Positions 38,695 to 50,814 of a stretch of 64,000 bases of DNA are shown here, piece by piece. This DNA is from Lingula anatina (taxonomy: Eukaryota > Brachiopoda > Lingulata > Lingulida > Lingulidae). The first letter of the stretch is position 1. Each line of letters starts with the position of its first letter. The stretch covers positions 613,065 to 677,064 of the forward strand of contig NW_019776068.1 in the NCBI RefSeq assembly GCF_001039355.2, in the 5' to 3' direction. A program made the position numbers and the translations under genes. The notes under the pieces were generated by a model. The model did not search any database. It saw only the letters and a list, made by a program, of their open reading frames with translations, and had not been told where the DNA came from.

Positions 38695-39170
38695 GGTACA
38701 GAAATTATGAAATGTTGATACACAAACCGCCCTGTTTGTTTTTTTTTAATCCAAAATAACTGAAGCATTTACATATTATTGTATTATTCTTCAAAATGCA
38801 ATTTCTTCGTTATTTGAGATATTACTAGAAAAGAAACAGACTCCTATCCAATATGAGAAATCGGATCCACATACAAGACCTGAACGAGTCACTATACACA
38901 CATTTGCAGTAGCAAGGGCGTCTCTCATGCATCCTAAAAAAAGAAAATGTCGTCTTTTACTTACAGTGATTTGATGGTATCTAGACAGTAAAATGTATCT
39001 TGATGGTAACTTGTTGGTAACTTGATGTGTTATTCTCTATCGGTTTCTGTGTACTGAGCCGTACTTCTTTGTTTCTCCCACTATATCTATCATACACCTG
39101 TTTTGACCCAGATATGAACATAGGAGCTAAAACGGGAAGAGGGACCTGCTTTGCCAAACCCTTACTTTAA

Positions 39171-39866
39171 GCCTCGGTCACAACCGGACGCACGAATTTC
39201 AGGATCGTACGTCCCCTGCGATTTTTGGGTGTTGCGAAGGCCGTGGAGGTCGTAGAGGTAGAGGAAGATCTGCCTTGCGAGTCGCAAGGGCCACATGAGA
39301 TGTCCTTTCAAGCAGGGATGCTAATTGCAAGGAGCGATGGCCGTGGAAATTATACTCGTTTCTTGAGTTTGTCTTGCTTCCTGTGTACGTGGCACACACT
39401 CACCACTTACGAAGGGAATGCAACGTACGGCGAAAGTAGTGCCCTTTTGCGTCAGTTTTGCTTCACACTTGCCTCACACATTTGTGATAACGTACTGACG
39501 GCGTACGCCAGTTTTGCTTCCTGTTCTCCTCATCTTTCTTCTTCCTCCTCCCCTTTTTCTACTATGTAAGCTTTTTTCTCTTGTCTTTTGGAGGCATATT
39601 AGAAACTAAATTGATCAAAAATTTGAAAATTTTGAAAATTGTTGTACACTTTACACAGTCAACGTTCATTGTAAAGACACGAGCGTGCGTCGTGAGCACG
39701 CCTTTTATACACAAGTCGTGGACGTGACGCACGTGCGACGCATTCCCGGTGTGCTCTCGACTTTGTTCGTTAGTTGTGAGGGCGTGCGCCTTACTCAACA
39801 CGAAAAGGGCACTTGTTCCTTCATTGCTTGCGACGTGTGTCTTGCACAACGCGCGTCTCTCTTGCT
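39171..39866 (+). mobile_element. TTAA-flanked element, truncated copy cut by the N at 39867
   Basis: It begins with the terminal motif GCCTCGGTCACAACCGG after TTTAA and matches the left 696 bp of the full element at 41125-42036. The right part is missing because the contig ends here. Confidence 0.75.
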
Positions 39867-39867
39867 N

Positions 39868-41820
39868 TATTTGCAAACAAGCACTGTTGTTCGTCTTGAA
39901 AAGCAGGTCATTAGTCATATCTCCCTTTCAGGCCAATTTACTGCTTTACATCGTGTTCAAAATCATTTGTTTACTAATGAATATCAATATTTCATTCAGA
40001 TATATATTTACAGTATAACTTCCTTGTTCCTCTGAACAGGCGTATGACTGGAAACGTAAATCATTTTGAGAATTTTCCGATTATTTCATTTCTATATGTA
40101 CGTACATACATGTATTTTATATGAAATAAGAGGGCACTTAAAATTGATTACATAACTTATATTAATTTTTGAGCTTTAACATCAAAATCTAGTTATAAAG
40201 GAAACCGGTTGGTGTGTTACTACTAGCCGATTCTAAATCGTAAACCCCCTTCAGCGATAATGAAATGGAATGAAGTTAGAAGAAGTTCTTGTCAAGATAC
40301 GCTAAAGCAAACAATAAAAACTCCAAAAACATTCGATGTCTCGAAGTTGAATTATTTATACAATGTAATAAGCAAACAAAATTATCTATCATACTGGCAA
40401 ATTTATTTACTCGCGATATGTTAATATTTTTCGGCTTTTAATGTATACAATAACGCCATGCTCATTCTGATGCTTAAATATAAAATTAAGCATTTTTATC
40501 GGCCGGTTGAAAAAAAGACAATTGCTGAAATTTGTAAGCGACACATAATTTTACCATACCTTTATCTAAAAATATGCCGCTTATTACATTGGATAAATAA
40601 TTCAACTTCGAGACACCGTAAACATCGAATGTTTTTGGAGTTTTATTTGGTACAGAAATTATGAAATGTTGATACACAAACCGCCCTGTTTGTTTTTTTT
40701 TAATCCAAAATAACTGAAGCATTTACATATTATTGTATTATTCTTCAAAATGCAATTTCTTCGTTATTTGAGATATTACTAGAAAAGAAACAGACTCCTA
40801 TCCAATATGAGAAATCGGATCCACATACAAGACCTGAACGAGTCACTATACACACATTTGCAGTAGCAAGGGCGTCTCTCATGCATCCTAAAAAAAGAAA
40901 ATGTCGTCTTTTACTTACAGTGATTTGATGGTATCTAGACAGTAAAATGTATCTTGATGGTAACTTGTTGGTAACTTGATGTGTTATTCTCTATCGGTTT
41001 CTGTGTACTGAGCCGTACTTCTTTGTTTCTCCCACTATATCTATCATACACCTGTTTTGACCCAGATATGAACATAGGAGCTAAAACGGGAAGAGGGACC
41101 TGCTTTGCCAAACCCTTACTTTAAGCCTCGGTCACAACCGGACGCACGAATTTCAGGATCGTACGTCCCCTGCGATTTTTGGGTGTTGCGAAGGCCGTGG
41201 AGGTCGTAGAGGTAGAGGAAGATCTGCCTTGCGAGTCGCAAGGGCCACATGAGATGTCCTTTCAAGCAGGGATGCTAATTGCAAGGAGCGATGGCCGTGG
41301 AAATTATACTCGTTTCTTGAGTTTGTCTTGCTTCCTGTGTACGTGGCACACACTCACCACTTACGAAGGGAATGCAACGTACGGCGAAAGTAGTGCCCTT
41401 TTGCGTCAGTTTTGCTTCACACTTGCCTCACACATTTGTGATAACGTACTGACGGCGTACGCCAGTTTTGCTTCCTGTTCTCCTCTTCTTTCTTCTTCCT
41501 CCTCCCCTTTTTCTACTATGTAAGCTTTTTTCTCTTGTCTTTTGGAGGCATATTAGAAACTAAATTGATCAAAAATTTGAAAATTTTGAAAATTGTTGTA
41601 CACTTTACACAGTCAACGTTCATTGTAAAGACACGAGCGTGCGTCGTGAGCACGCCTTTTATACACAAGTCGTGGACGTGACGCACGTGCGACGCATTCC
41701 CGGTGTGCTCTCGACTTTGTTCGTTAGTTGTGAGGGCGTGCGCCTTACTCAACACGAAAAGGGCACTTGTTCCTTCATTGCTTGCGACGTGTGTCTTGCA
41801 CAACGCGCGTCTCTCTTGCT
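39868..41820 (+). repeat. Right copy of the 1953-bp duplication around the N at 39867
   Basis: Near-identical to 37914-39866 and continuous with the sequence to its right. It carries the complete left part of the TTAA-flanked element and a second copy of the foldback repeat. Confidence 0.9.
40313..40648. repeat. Foldback repeat, second copy
   Basis: Exact positional counterpart (offset 1954) of the foldback at 38359-38694, with the same arm mismatch. It follows from the duplicated segment rather than from independent insertion. Confidence 0.75.
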
Positions 41821-42036
41821 TACTCCGTGAGAGGGGAGCAAGTTACGCTTGCAGCCTCGCTGTTCGCAGGCTATTTGTAGAATCTTTTGGACATGTCCAA
41901 CATCCTCCGTACGTGCTTACGGGCTGTCTGCGAACTCGAAATTGCGTAAGAAGGACTTGCGTGGGACGTGAGATTCTGCACAAAATTTGGACGCAAACAG
42001 CCCGTAAGAGCCCGTACGGCCGGTTGTGACCGAGGC
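41125..42036 (+). mobile_element. Non-autonomous DNA transposon with 17-bp inverted ends, TTAA-type target
   Basis: The ends are GCCTCGGTCACAACCGG and its exact complement CCGGTTGTGACCGAGGC. Both are flanked by TTTAA (41120-41124 and 42037-42041). Target duplication of TTAA suggests a piggyBac-type mobiliser; a 5-bp TTTAA duplication is the alternative. The 0.9-kb interior is GC-richer than its surroundings, with many CG-rich palindromes (for example GACGCACGTGCGAC). ORFs inside (up to 114 codons) show no transposase features, so it is best read as a MITE-like passenger. Confidence 0.75.
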
Positions 42037-42769
42037 TTTAATTCGATGATGAAAACATGTAAAAGCCTGATGATAATTATCTGTATTTCGGGTAGCCTGA
42101 TCGACATTAGTCTCTATGCCAGTTCTGGGTACATTACAATTGATATTACATATAGTCAAACATGTAGACTCGTGTTTGCAAAGCTGAAGTGAGAATCGTT
42201 ATTTAAAAAATTTAAAAACAATTACAAAAATAAGTTAAGCTAGCACCGAGAGTTATTGTACAAAAGCATAAATGAAATTTGTGTTAATATATTACTTTTA
42301 AATCATTTTTGTCATACTTCTATTTTTTAAAACATTTGACCAAGGTGGTTTTATTTTATTTGGTCGTGTAGGAACCCAAATTGACAACGTTAAATTCATA
42401 CTGGAGAGATGACACTGTTCCAAGAGAGGGCGCGTGTGAGGGGGAACTGACTCCAAATATATATATATCCGTTTTCCTACGATTCGGTAAGTGCGATCTA
42501 TAAAAATTGGAGGGTGGTTCTGGTGATACCTAGGCCCATAAGAGGCTGCGCTTACGTATTTTTCGAGATCATCATTACTATGGACATCAACATGTTTATG
42601 GGTTATTCATCTTTGACTGGGTTTCGCAGTAATTAAATCAATTTTGTCTTGAACAGAGCTAAACGGATTAGGATAATGAGACATTGGTCTGGATATTTAT
42701 ATCAACATTTTTCTCTTCATTACCAAGGTAAAACCATGTCCAAACTGTTTACAGAATTACCACCTGCAG

Positions 42770-43005
42770 CCAAGTTTTTTACCTCCGCCAAGGAGGTTAT
42801 GTTTTCACCCCTGTTTGTTTGTTTGTTTGTCATCAACATAACTCAAAAAGTTATGGACCGATTTTGATGAAATATTCAGGAACTGTCAGAAGTGGGCCAA
42901 GGAAGAGATGATTAGTTTTTGGTGGTGATCCGGATCAATAATCAATCAATAATCAATAATAATCAAAAATCGAGGTCTGCGCTCTCTGAGTGCTTTTCTT
43001 GTTTT
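42770..43005 (+). repeat. Dispersed repeat, 'aaggaggttatg' family, best-preserved copy
   Basis: It begins with TACCTCCGCCAAGGAGGTTA, which contains a small palindrome, followed by a GTTT tetranucleotide run and an 'aaaagttatggaccgatttt' block. It ends in GAGGTCTGCGCTCTCTGAG and TGCTTTTCT. Four copies in this window share this order. Similar repeats are common in marine invertebrate genomes. No ORF; the class is uncertain (SINE-like or MITE-like). Confidence 0.6.
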
Positions 43006-43342
43006 GAGTTCTAAATTTCTAGATTTTGAATCATCGTCGTTATAGAGATAGATACTGGTGAATTTCACTCGTGACAGTAAAATTCAGAAATTGAGAACTC
43101 GAAAACGTCGTGATATCCTCAATGATTTTGGATAGTGTAGGCCTATACCTTGGTGTTTTGGGATAATTGATGCAATTTCTACGAAAATACCGTGTCATAT
43201 ACATGTAGAAGTCAATTGTAGGTCTTGAATATTTTTATATGTCCAAGACACGGACTATATTGTTAATTTTAAAACTTGCACCACTTTGCGGTCTTTGACC
43301 TTTATAGCTTCCAACAGATGTATCAATTATCTGCCATACCTA

Positions 43343-43738
43343 TTAAAAATAAAACGTGCACAGAGCAGAGATACCAAAGATGACAATGATTCCAGCAGAC
43401 AAAAAACGTATACCGCGGCTGGCGCGCCAACAGTAGGATAATTGCACTTGTATTTCGCTTGTATTTTCATACGCTTCGAAGCGCCAGTCAGCTACAACTA
43501 CTCGTCGTCCACTGTGTGCGACATACAAGAGCAAATTTTTGCCCTCTTGTATGTTGCATACAGTAACTAGTACATATCCTTCTGCTACCATTTTGTCATG
43601 GTCAAATACGCTAAGCGGAAGGATCCGTGACAGTAAGTAAAACGATTTCAAAATCCTGCACAGAGATGATTCCGTGATCAAACTGTGTTTGGAAACTCGG
43701 GTGTTCAACACAGATGGTATTAGGGTTCTTCCCTTCAA
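43343..43738 (-). pseudogene. Unidentified 131-codon ORF, probably not a functional gene
   Basis: Open frame with a C-terminal hydrophobic stretch (SAGIIVIFGISALCTFYF), preserved as an identical protein in the other copy at 50815-51210. An overlapping frame (43611-43793) is also protein-like. The identity is expected because the two segments are alleles or recent duplicates. No splice site, homology or signal peptide supports it. A hairpin (ACATACAAGAG facing CTCTTGTATGT, 43521-43555) lies inside, which suggests repeat-derived DNA. Confidence 0.2.
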
Positions 43739-45616
43739 ACATCACAGCGGCAAGATTGTTGGTTGTTGGTTGGAGCAAGATTGAATGGCTCAACCTCCAT
43801 TGTACTCAGGTAGGAGTAGTTCACGTCGTACCTTTCAAACTTGACTGCGATGTGAATATTATTCCAATTTACCGATGTTGCAACCATTTCTCAATCAAAA
43901 CTCTCGCTTGCCTTATGTATGGGTAGAGAAGGTAGGATGGCCATGGGATTTTGCACATGCCCAATCACTGACCCATTTGTGACCCATATATATGGACCTC
44001 ATGAAAAAAGTCCCAATTGTATTATTTTACAGTTATAAGCAAAACAAATCACTACCGAAAAATAAAATTTAGGAATTAGTTAATGCATCAACTTTAGATA
44101 GGAAATTTGACAATCAGATGCTCTGTGTGCTACTCCACAACGTGGGAACACCAGCAAGGATGTGATGCCTATGGTCTCCTCACTTAGGACTCAGGAGGGA
44201 CTATGTAGGCATTGACGGCCCTTTTTAAACCTGGACAGAAACAACTCAGGCTTATTTGTCTGTCTAATTTTATAAAACTAATGTCCACGGAATATCACAG
44301 GAATTTTCATTGCAATTTCAGCATTTTAGCGAGTCGGCTAGGTTACTTTTCTGCGTAGTGAAGATGCCTCTTATACATTAATGCCAACGCATGACTTCAC
44401 TTAGTCGCCTATATATCCCCCAGTATAGATAGTTTGATATCTGAGAATGCATATTGCGCCAGCTGCAGTTGCTAGAAGCCCTATTAAATATTATATGCCT
44501 AATAGCAAGAATACCAGCAAAAGAAACTGCTGCCAGGTAATTTAAGTCTCCCTAGCTGTTGAAATCACTTTCAACAAATTCAAATTGTTGACAGGTGAGC
44601 ATACTATGATAAAGAGGTAGGGGGAGAAAATGCTACACATTAATAGTCCAAAATAGTGAAGATATTTATCAAAAATCCCTTAAGGTACTCGAAAGTTATT
44701 AATTACATTTACTGATAATATACAATCAACATAATGTGCCTTTTGAAAATTTTAACATTTTCCCTTCATATCTGATAGTCCACTAAGTACACGTATTTTT
44801 ATGATATTTTAGAATAGATAGTTCTATCAAACCAGTAACCGGACTGAAAAATTAATTAACGTAACATCATTATTGTATGTAGTAAAGTAAAAATGTTTGC
44901 AAGTAAAAATTGTTAGTCTCTTGAAATTAATTTGGGTGGACTGTCTCCCATTGTTACAATTTTTAAAAACTATCATAATTATGCGACAAATTCGAATTTT
45001 ATTTTTAATTCTCCTGCATTGAGTTCTAGTATACGTTCAAATAAACACACGGGCGTGTTTTCTATTCTTTACCTCCTTAGGTAAAGTTTATAGATCGATT
45101 AATATTAATATTTCTCATATATACTATATTTTTGCGTGTGTTTTATTTAAATTTACGCCATGCATGTGTTGCAAAAACATGTTAAAAGCAAAAATAATTT
45201 AGCTGCGATGTTTATAAAAAACAACCTTGTTAGTCATTTTCTTATATGGCTATAATAAACTGCATCTTAGAATTCGTCACGAAAAATACTGAAAAGAACT
45301 TCACCCATCAATAGACTAATTTCACATAGTCGATCGATGGTTGCTGTTGGTTTTTAAAAACAGATATGTTATACGATGTGAAGACCACTTACTGCTTCAT
45401 TTTCTCTATTAAAAAGTTACGAGCTACTATTTTATCTCACAGTGCAGAGTAATAGGAGGATGTGGAGCGATCAAGGATGCACTCATATACGAAGGTGATC
45501 ATTGCGTTATTGACTTGGCGATTTTAAGATACTCTCATTTTCACGTTGCCCTCAAGGCAACTTCTATAACACTCATAGCACCCATAAACACAACTATGGT
45601 GGCCCCTATTGGATAT

Positions 45617-45668
45617 TTCGACTTTTCGAGTTTTCGAGTTTTTGACTTTTCGAGTTTTCGACTTTTTT
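45617..45668. repeat. TTTTCGAG/TTTTCGAC satellite, short allele
   Basis: About 50 bp of alternating TTTTCGAG and TTTTCGAC/TTTTTGAC units after the anchor GGCCCCTATTGGATATTTCG. The same anchor and repeat recur, expanded, at 53361-53470 and inverted at 57497-57560. Confidence 0.8.
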
Positions 45669-47454
45669 TACCAGTCATATGGCAACTGGGAAGATATTCA
45701 GAACGGAGCGCGTGCGCTGAGATGACGTCGCAGTCGAAATTTTGTAAATTGCGTAACCTTCGCGGAAGTTCAAGAATTGCACTTTATTCCCTGCATAAGT
45801 ACCTGGTGAAAATTAAGACATGGTAGCAGAGTTTATTATGTGTATCATTATGTGTGATTTACCTAGATGTAAAAAGCAATGAATGAGGTAGATCTCGACG
45901 AAGTCGGTCAACTGGTCACTTTTTGGCCATAGCAACACTAACATTTTTAGATGTCTCATGTCACAGATACTGTGCAACTTATTACGTCAATGGAAGGTGG
46001 CTTTTTGCATGAGAAAATTGACTATTAAGTTTCATTAAAATCTAACCTGGCAACTTTTTTTACCAGTCGGAAAACTGGCATCGTGATACTAGCCGTCAGA
46101 TGTCAGTGTTATTTATCAAGATAAGAGTACCCTAGGTTCTAGATTTCGGTATTGCCAGCTCGATCTTGATTTCATATATAACCCATATCAGCAATACCAG
46201 GTATTTAGTAAAAGCGACTCCATCACAAGGTATATTTAACAAGCTAGCTTTTACGTTGCTCTGACACTCAGGGTAGACAAGAGCAACTAATAGTTAAAAT
46301 GTTCTTCCTGTTTTGAGAATACAGATAAGAAACATACGATGTTTGTATAAAAAATAATAATGTAAAATGAAAAAAAAACTCCGATATTAGGCCTACTTAT
46401 CATTATTACCTATTAATTACTTATAACTTATTTTGTCTTTTGTCAACTTTTTAACAATTATCGCAAGTGTATACTTATATTAAGAAAACCTATGCCAATT
46501 GGCATTTGCCTCAGTGAGACTTGTATGGAGTGACAAATGAAAGAAAAAACAACTATGTACATGTACATATATGTGGTAATTTATTAGCAACAAAATGGGC
46601 ATTTAGACCATTATGCCCATGAAATGTACAAAAGAATTTATTGCACATTTCAGGCATGCAACCACTTCTTAAATGCTTGTATCAATTTCAACATTTAATT
46701 TAAATTTAAAATTAAAATAATCATATCATAATAGTAACTTCTAGCAGATGTATCTTAAATCACGTTTTTCTAGCAAAGATTTATCTGTCTAGACCGGAGT
46801 GCACCCTCAGCTAAATACTATTTTAATTTTACAGCAGATAAATACTATTTTAATTTTACAGTAACATTACAATAACCTTGATGTTCTCAGCAGATGAAAT
46901 ACTAGTATTAAATACTTTTTAATCAGTTAAATTTAAATTGCACTTTCCATCTTTATTTATATCAGGCTTTATCTTTGGTAATAAAAAAGCAAAAAATCCA
47001 CGCTGCCACCAGACAATGGCTACACACTAATATATGCAGACATGATTTTAGCATATAAAATACCCCAAGCTAAATATATAATTGTACAGTTACATCAAGG
47101 CGCATTTGACATTCAACCATTTGAAATTAAACAACAGACACAAAAAAATACATAAAATGTCCATCTCTTGTCTCTTCTTAACAGCAAACAGTACGCATTC
47201 CTTATATGTCCTTTTAATAAGAAGTATGTGGCCCTTGCAATGCTGTTATCTGAAAAATGAAACAAAGCTAATTTTAAAAATTATTTCACACAAATTCATA
47301 TTTGAATGTTTCAAAGGTTTTATATTCCAAAGCAACTTTCCTCATTAAGATTACTTTCTTAATCATCCACCTTTACATATATATGCAATTTCTATACTAC
47401 TGTATTTCATACCTTGGCTGTCAGACCATAGCAGAATCCATAGTTTATACAGTA

Positions 47455-47853
47455 TCTCGAAAACTGGCAGAGATACGCCCATAGTTACTTTTAAACTTGT
47501 ATAGGAGGTCATATTTTGGCAATCTCACTGAGACCTTGAAGTTGACCTTTGGCCTACTTTTCATCATGATCTGAACTTCTCAATTTTTCAACGAATGCTA
47601 TGATTCGTCAAGGGTAGAGTTACACACTATCTATAGAACCTTCTTAATTGTCGGAGTAAAATGAAGATTTTATTATTACAGGTGTTTAATCGGTTGTATT
47701 TTATTTAGATAAGACAGATTACTAATGTGCTATTTATATTTTTCAGTAAATGAAAAGAGACAGGAAGTGAGAGGTCTTCAACAACTTTTATAAAACTCTT
47801 AATTTAGTCTTAACCATAACAACACCTTAACAGCTGACTGCCCACATACCTTG
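47455..47853 (+). repeat. Inverted segment (relative to 55244-55642), copy 1 orientation
   Basis: About 400 bp that align only in reverse complement to 55244-55642, while both flanks align in direct orientation. TTATACA on the left and TGTATAA on the right form short inverted repeats at the breakpoints. Breakpoints are accurate to a few bases. Confidence 0.85.
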
Positions 47854-48174
47854 TACATTTGTATAAGGGATAGAAAATTTGCAAAGTTGTAGTTCAAAAA
47901 TATATTTTCATTCATTTTCATTTGTGTCTTTATTATAAAGAATAAAACTGTAAGGCATTCTTAGTTTTGCTGTACCACTCAATGAGAAAATCACAATTAA
48001 AAAAATATGAATTAAAAAATACAGTATGTGTAAAATTCACAATTGTCTGTGATTTTTCATTGAAAAAACCAAATACCTAGTCCATTTGATTTTTATAAAA
48101 TGTCGTTCATTTTTTAAAGTAATTTCGACTTGCCCCATTAAGAACATACAATTTTGTTGTTGAAGACATATCTT

Positions 48175-48675
48175 TGTAAAAGTGTGCAACCCAAAGCAAC
48201 AAATTTTCAAACCCAAAATAATTCTATAGAAAGACCTAATGAAATACGAATATAATAGAATCAAATCAAAGCCTATGCTCAAAGATTGTCATCTAGATTG
48301 AATCATCTATTATTGATATTTCAATCTAAAAGTGTGCAATTGTCTAACCCAAAATAATTATGTGGACACATCCACTGAAATTTTAAGGAAATCAGCTTTG
48401 ACATCAAGATTGGGTCATTTATTATTGACATATCAATCTAAAAGTGTGCAACCCAAAGCATTCAAATTTTGTAGCCTGAAAAAAGTCTGTGGTAGCACCA
48501 TCTGATTGTATCATTTATTATTAACGTTCAGTTAATTAAATTTTGTAATGAAAATCTAAATATAGCAGTTATGTAAAAAGTCTGTGGTAGCACCATCTGA
48601 TTGTATCATTTATTATTAACGTTCAGTTAATTAAATTTTGTAATGAAAATCGAAATATAGCAGTTATGTAAACAG
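48175..48675 (+). repeat. Degenerate tandem repeats left of the hammerhead
   Basis: The phrase AAAGTGTGCAA recurs at about 48179, 48331 and 48439 with shared context (CAATCTAAAAGTGTGCAACC). Then a unit of about 95 bp containing TCTGTGGTAGCACCATCTG occurs twice in a row (48482-48675). The same arrangement exists at about 55960-56465. Confidence 0.7.
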
Positions 48676-48792
48676 TTTCGTTATTATTGTTCCTCGTGAT
48701 TTCTTGGAAATAAAGCCTGTTCAGCAGATTTCTCAAACTATGCCAACCTAAAAATGGGCAACAAAGTACAATTTAAATTTTGTTTTGTTTTC

Positions 48793-48831
48793 GCCCCTGA
48801 CGAGGCCTCAGGGCCGAAACGGCCGTAGGGC
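48793..48831 (+). ncRNA. Hammerhead ribozyme, type I with minimal stem III
   Basis: All elements of a self-cleaving hammerhead are present in order. Stem I 5' strand GCCC is at 48793-48796 and the core CTGACGA at 48797-48803. Stem II is GGCC/GGCC (48804-48807 and 48812-48815) with loop TCAG. Core GAA is at 48816-48818. Stem III is AC/GT around GGCC (48819-48826). The cleavage triplet GTA ends at 48827, and stem I 3' strand GGGC is at 48828-48831. An A/T-rich stretch with AATAAA follows. This short-stem-III form is known from Penelope-like retroelements and animal retrozymes. No reverse transcriptase ORF is nearby, so the host element is non-autonomous or 5'-truncated. Cleavage is predicted, not shown. 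Confidence 0.85.
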
Positions 48832-48913
48832 ATTTTTTAATAAAATGGAGAGAAAAGTCTAATTTATTCGTATCCTTGATTTTATATACCAGCTCCCCAC
48901 GGGCCGCAACANG

Positions 48914-49508
48914 TAACGTACTGACGGCGTACGCCAGTTTTGCTTCCTGTTCTCCTCATCTTTCTTCTTCCTCCTCCCCTTTTTCTACTATGTAAGCTTT
49001 TTTCTCTTGTCTTTTGGAGGCATATTAGAAACTAAATTGATCAAAAATTTGAAAAATTTGAAAATTGTTGTACACTTTACACAGTCAACGTTCATTGTAA
49101 AGACACGAGCGTGCGTCGTGAGCACGCCTTTTATACACAAGTCGTGGACGTGACGCACGTGCGACGCATTCCCGGTGTGCTCTCGACTTTGTTCGTTAGT
49201 TGTGAGGGCGTGCGCCTTACTCAACACGAAAAGGGCACTTGTTCCTTCATTGCTTGCGACGTGTGTCTTGCACAACGCGCGTCTCTCTTGCTAACTCCGT
49301 GCGAGGGGAGCAAGTTACGCTTGCGGCCTCGCTGTTCGCAGGCTATTTGTAGAATCTTTTGGACATGTCCAACATCCTCCGTACGTGCTTACGGGCTGTC
49401 TGCGAACTCGAAATTGCGTAAGAAGGACTTGCGTGGGACATGAGATTCTGCACAAAATTTGGACGCAAACAGCCCGTAAGAGCCCGTACGGCCGGTTGTG
49501 ACCGAGGC
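48914..49508 (+). mobile_element. TTAA-flanked element, right part only (cut by the N at 48912)
   Basis: It matches 41442-42036 of the full element and ends with the same CCGGTTGTGACCGAGGC followed by TTTAA. The left end is lost at the N. Confidence 0.75.
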
Positions 49509-50242
49509 TTTAATTCGATGATGAAAACATGTAAAGGCCTGATGATAATTATCTGTACTTCGGGTCGCCTGATCGACATTAGTCTCTATGCCAGTTCTGG
49601 GTACATTACAATTGATATTACATATGGTCAAACATGTAGACTCGTGTTTGCAAAGCTGAAGTGAGAAACGTTATTGAAAAATGTAAAAACACTTACAAAA
49701 ATAAGTTAAGCTAGCACCGAAAGTTATTTTACAAAAGCATAAATGAAAGTTGTGTCAATATATAACTTTTAAATCATTTTTGTCATACTTCTATTTTTTA
49801 AAACATTTGACCAAGGTGGTTTTATTTTATTTGGTCGTGTAGGAACCCAAATTAATATTGACAACGTTAAATTCATACTGGAGAGATGACACTGTTCCAA
49901 GAGAGGGCGCGTGCGAGGGGGAACTGACTCCAAATATATATATATATCCGTTTTCCTACGATTCGGTAAGTGCGATTTATAAAAATTGGAGGGTGGTTCT
50001 GGTGATACCTAGGCCCATAAGAGGCTGCGCTTACGTATTTTTCGAGATCATCATTACTATGGACATCAACATGTTTATGGGTTATTCATCTTTGACTGGG
50101 TTTCGCAGTAATTAAATCAATTTTTGCTTGAACGGAGCTAAACGGATCAGGATAATGAGGCATTGGTCTGGATATTTATATCAACATTTTTCTCTTCATT
50201 ACCAAGGTAAACCATGTCCAAACTGTTTACAGAATTACCACC

Positions 50243-50490
50243 TGCAGCCAAGTTTTTTACCTCCGCCAAGGAGGTTATGTTTTCACCCCTGTTTGTTTGT
50301 TTGTTTGTCATCAACATAACTCAAAAAGTTATGGACCGATTTTGATGAAATATTCAGGAACTGTCAGAAGTGGGCCAAGGAAGAGATGATTAGTTTTTGG
50401 TGGTGATCCGGATCAATAATCAATCAATAATCAATAATAATCAAAAATCGAGGTCTGCGCTCTCTGAGTGCTTTTCTTGTTTTGAGTTCT
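50243..50490 (+). repeat. Dispersed repeat, 'aaggaggttatg' family, allelic copy
   Basis: Positional counterpart of 42770-43005 in the duplicated segment, nearly identical. Confidence 0.6.
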
Positions 50491-50814
50491 AAATTTCTAG
50501 ATTTTGAATCATCGTCGTTATAGAGATAGATACTGGTGAATTTCACTCGTGACAGTAAAATTCAGAAATTGAGAACTCGAAAACGTCGTAATATCCTCAA
50601 TGATTTTGGATAGTGTAGGCCTATACCTTGGTGTTTTGGGATAATTGATGCAATTTCTACGAAAATTCCGTGTCATATAGAAGTCCATTGTAGGTCTTGA
50701 ATATTTTAATATGTCCAAGACACGGACTATATCGTTAATTTTAAAACTTGCACCACTTTGCGGTCTTTGACCTTCAAAGCTTCCAACAGATGTATCAATT
50801 ATCTGCCATACCTA

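Larger units (their letters stand above)
37914..39866 (+). repeat. Left copy of the 1953-bp duplication around the N at 39867
   Basis: This stretch is repeated almost without change at 39868-41820 (constant offset 1954; a few substitutions, for example near 39536 versus 41490). It ends exactly at the single N, inside the TTAA-flanked element. The near-identity and the position against the N point to an unmerged contig overlap or allele rather than an ancient duplication. Confidence 0.9.
41442..48906 (+). repeat. Left copy of the 7.5-kb duplication around the N at 48912
   Basis: It is repeated in the same order and orientation at 48914-56685. The offset grows from 7472 (to 43835) to 7650, 7744 and 7778 as indels accumulate. 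Single-base differences are frequent and a segment at about 47450-47855 is inverted relative to the other copy. Contents: right part of the TTAA element, dispersed repeats, AT-rich tandem repeats and the hammerhead ribozyme at its right end. Confidence 0.88.

Noticed and set aside
39225-41803. ORFs of 95-118 codons inside the TTAA-flanked element
   Set aside because: They overlap on both strands, show no transposase or other domain, and reflect the GC-rich interior having few stop codons.
47000-48800. A Penelope-like reverse transcriptase or GIY-YIG endonuclease near the hammerhead
   Set aside because: I looked for catalytic motifs in all frames of the nearby ORFs and saw none; only short random frames exist.
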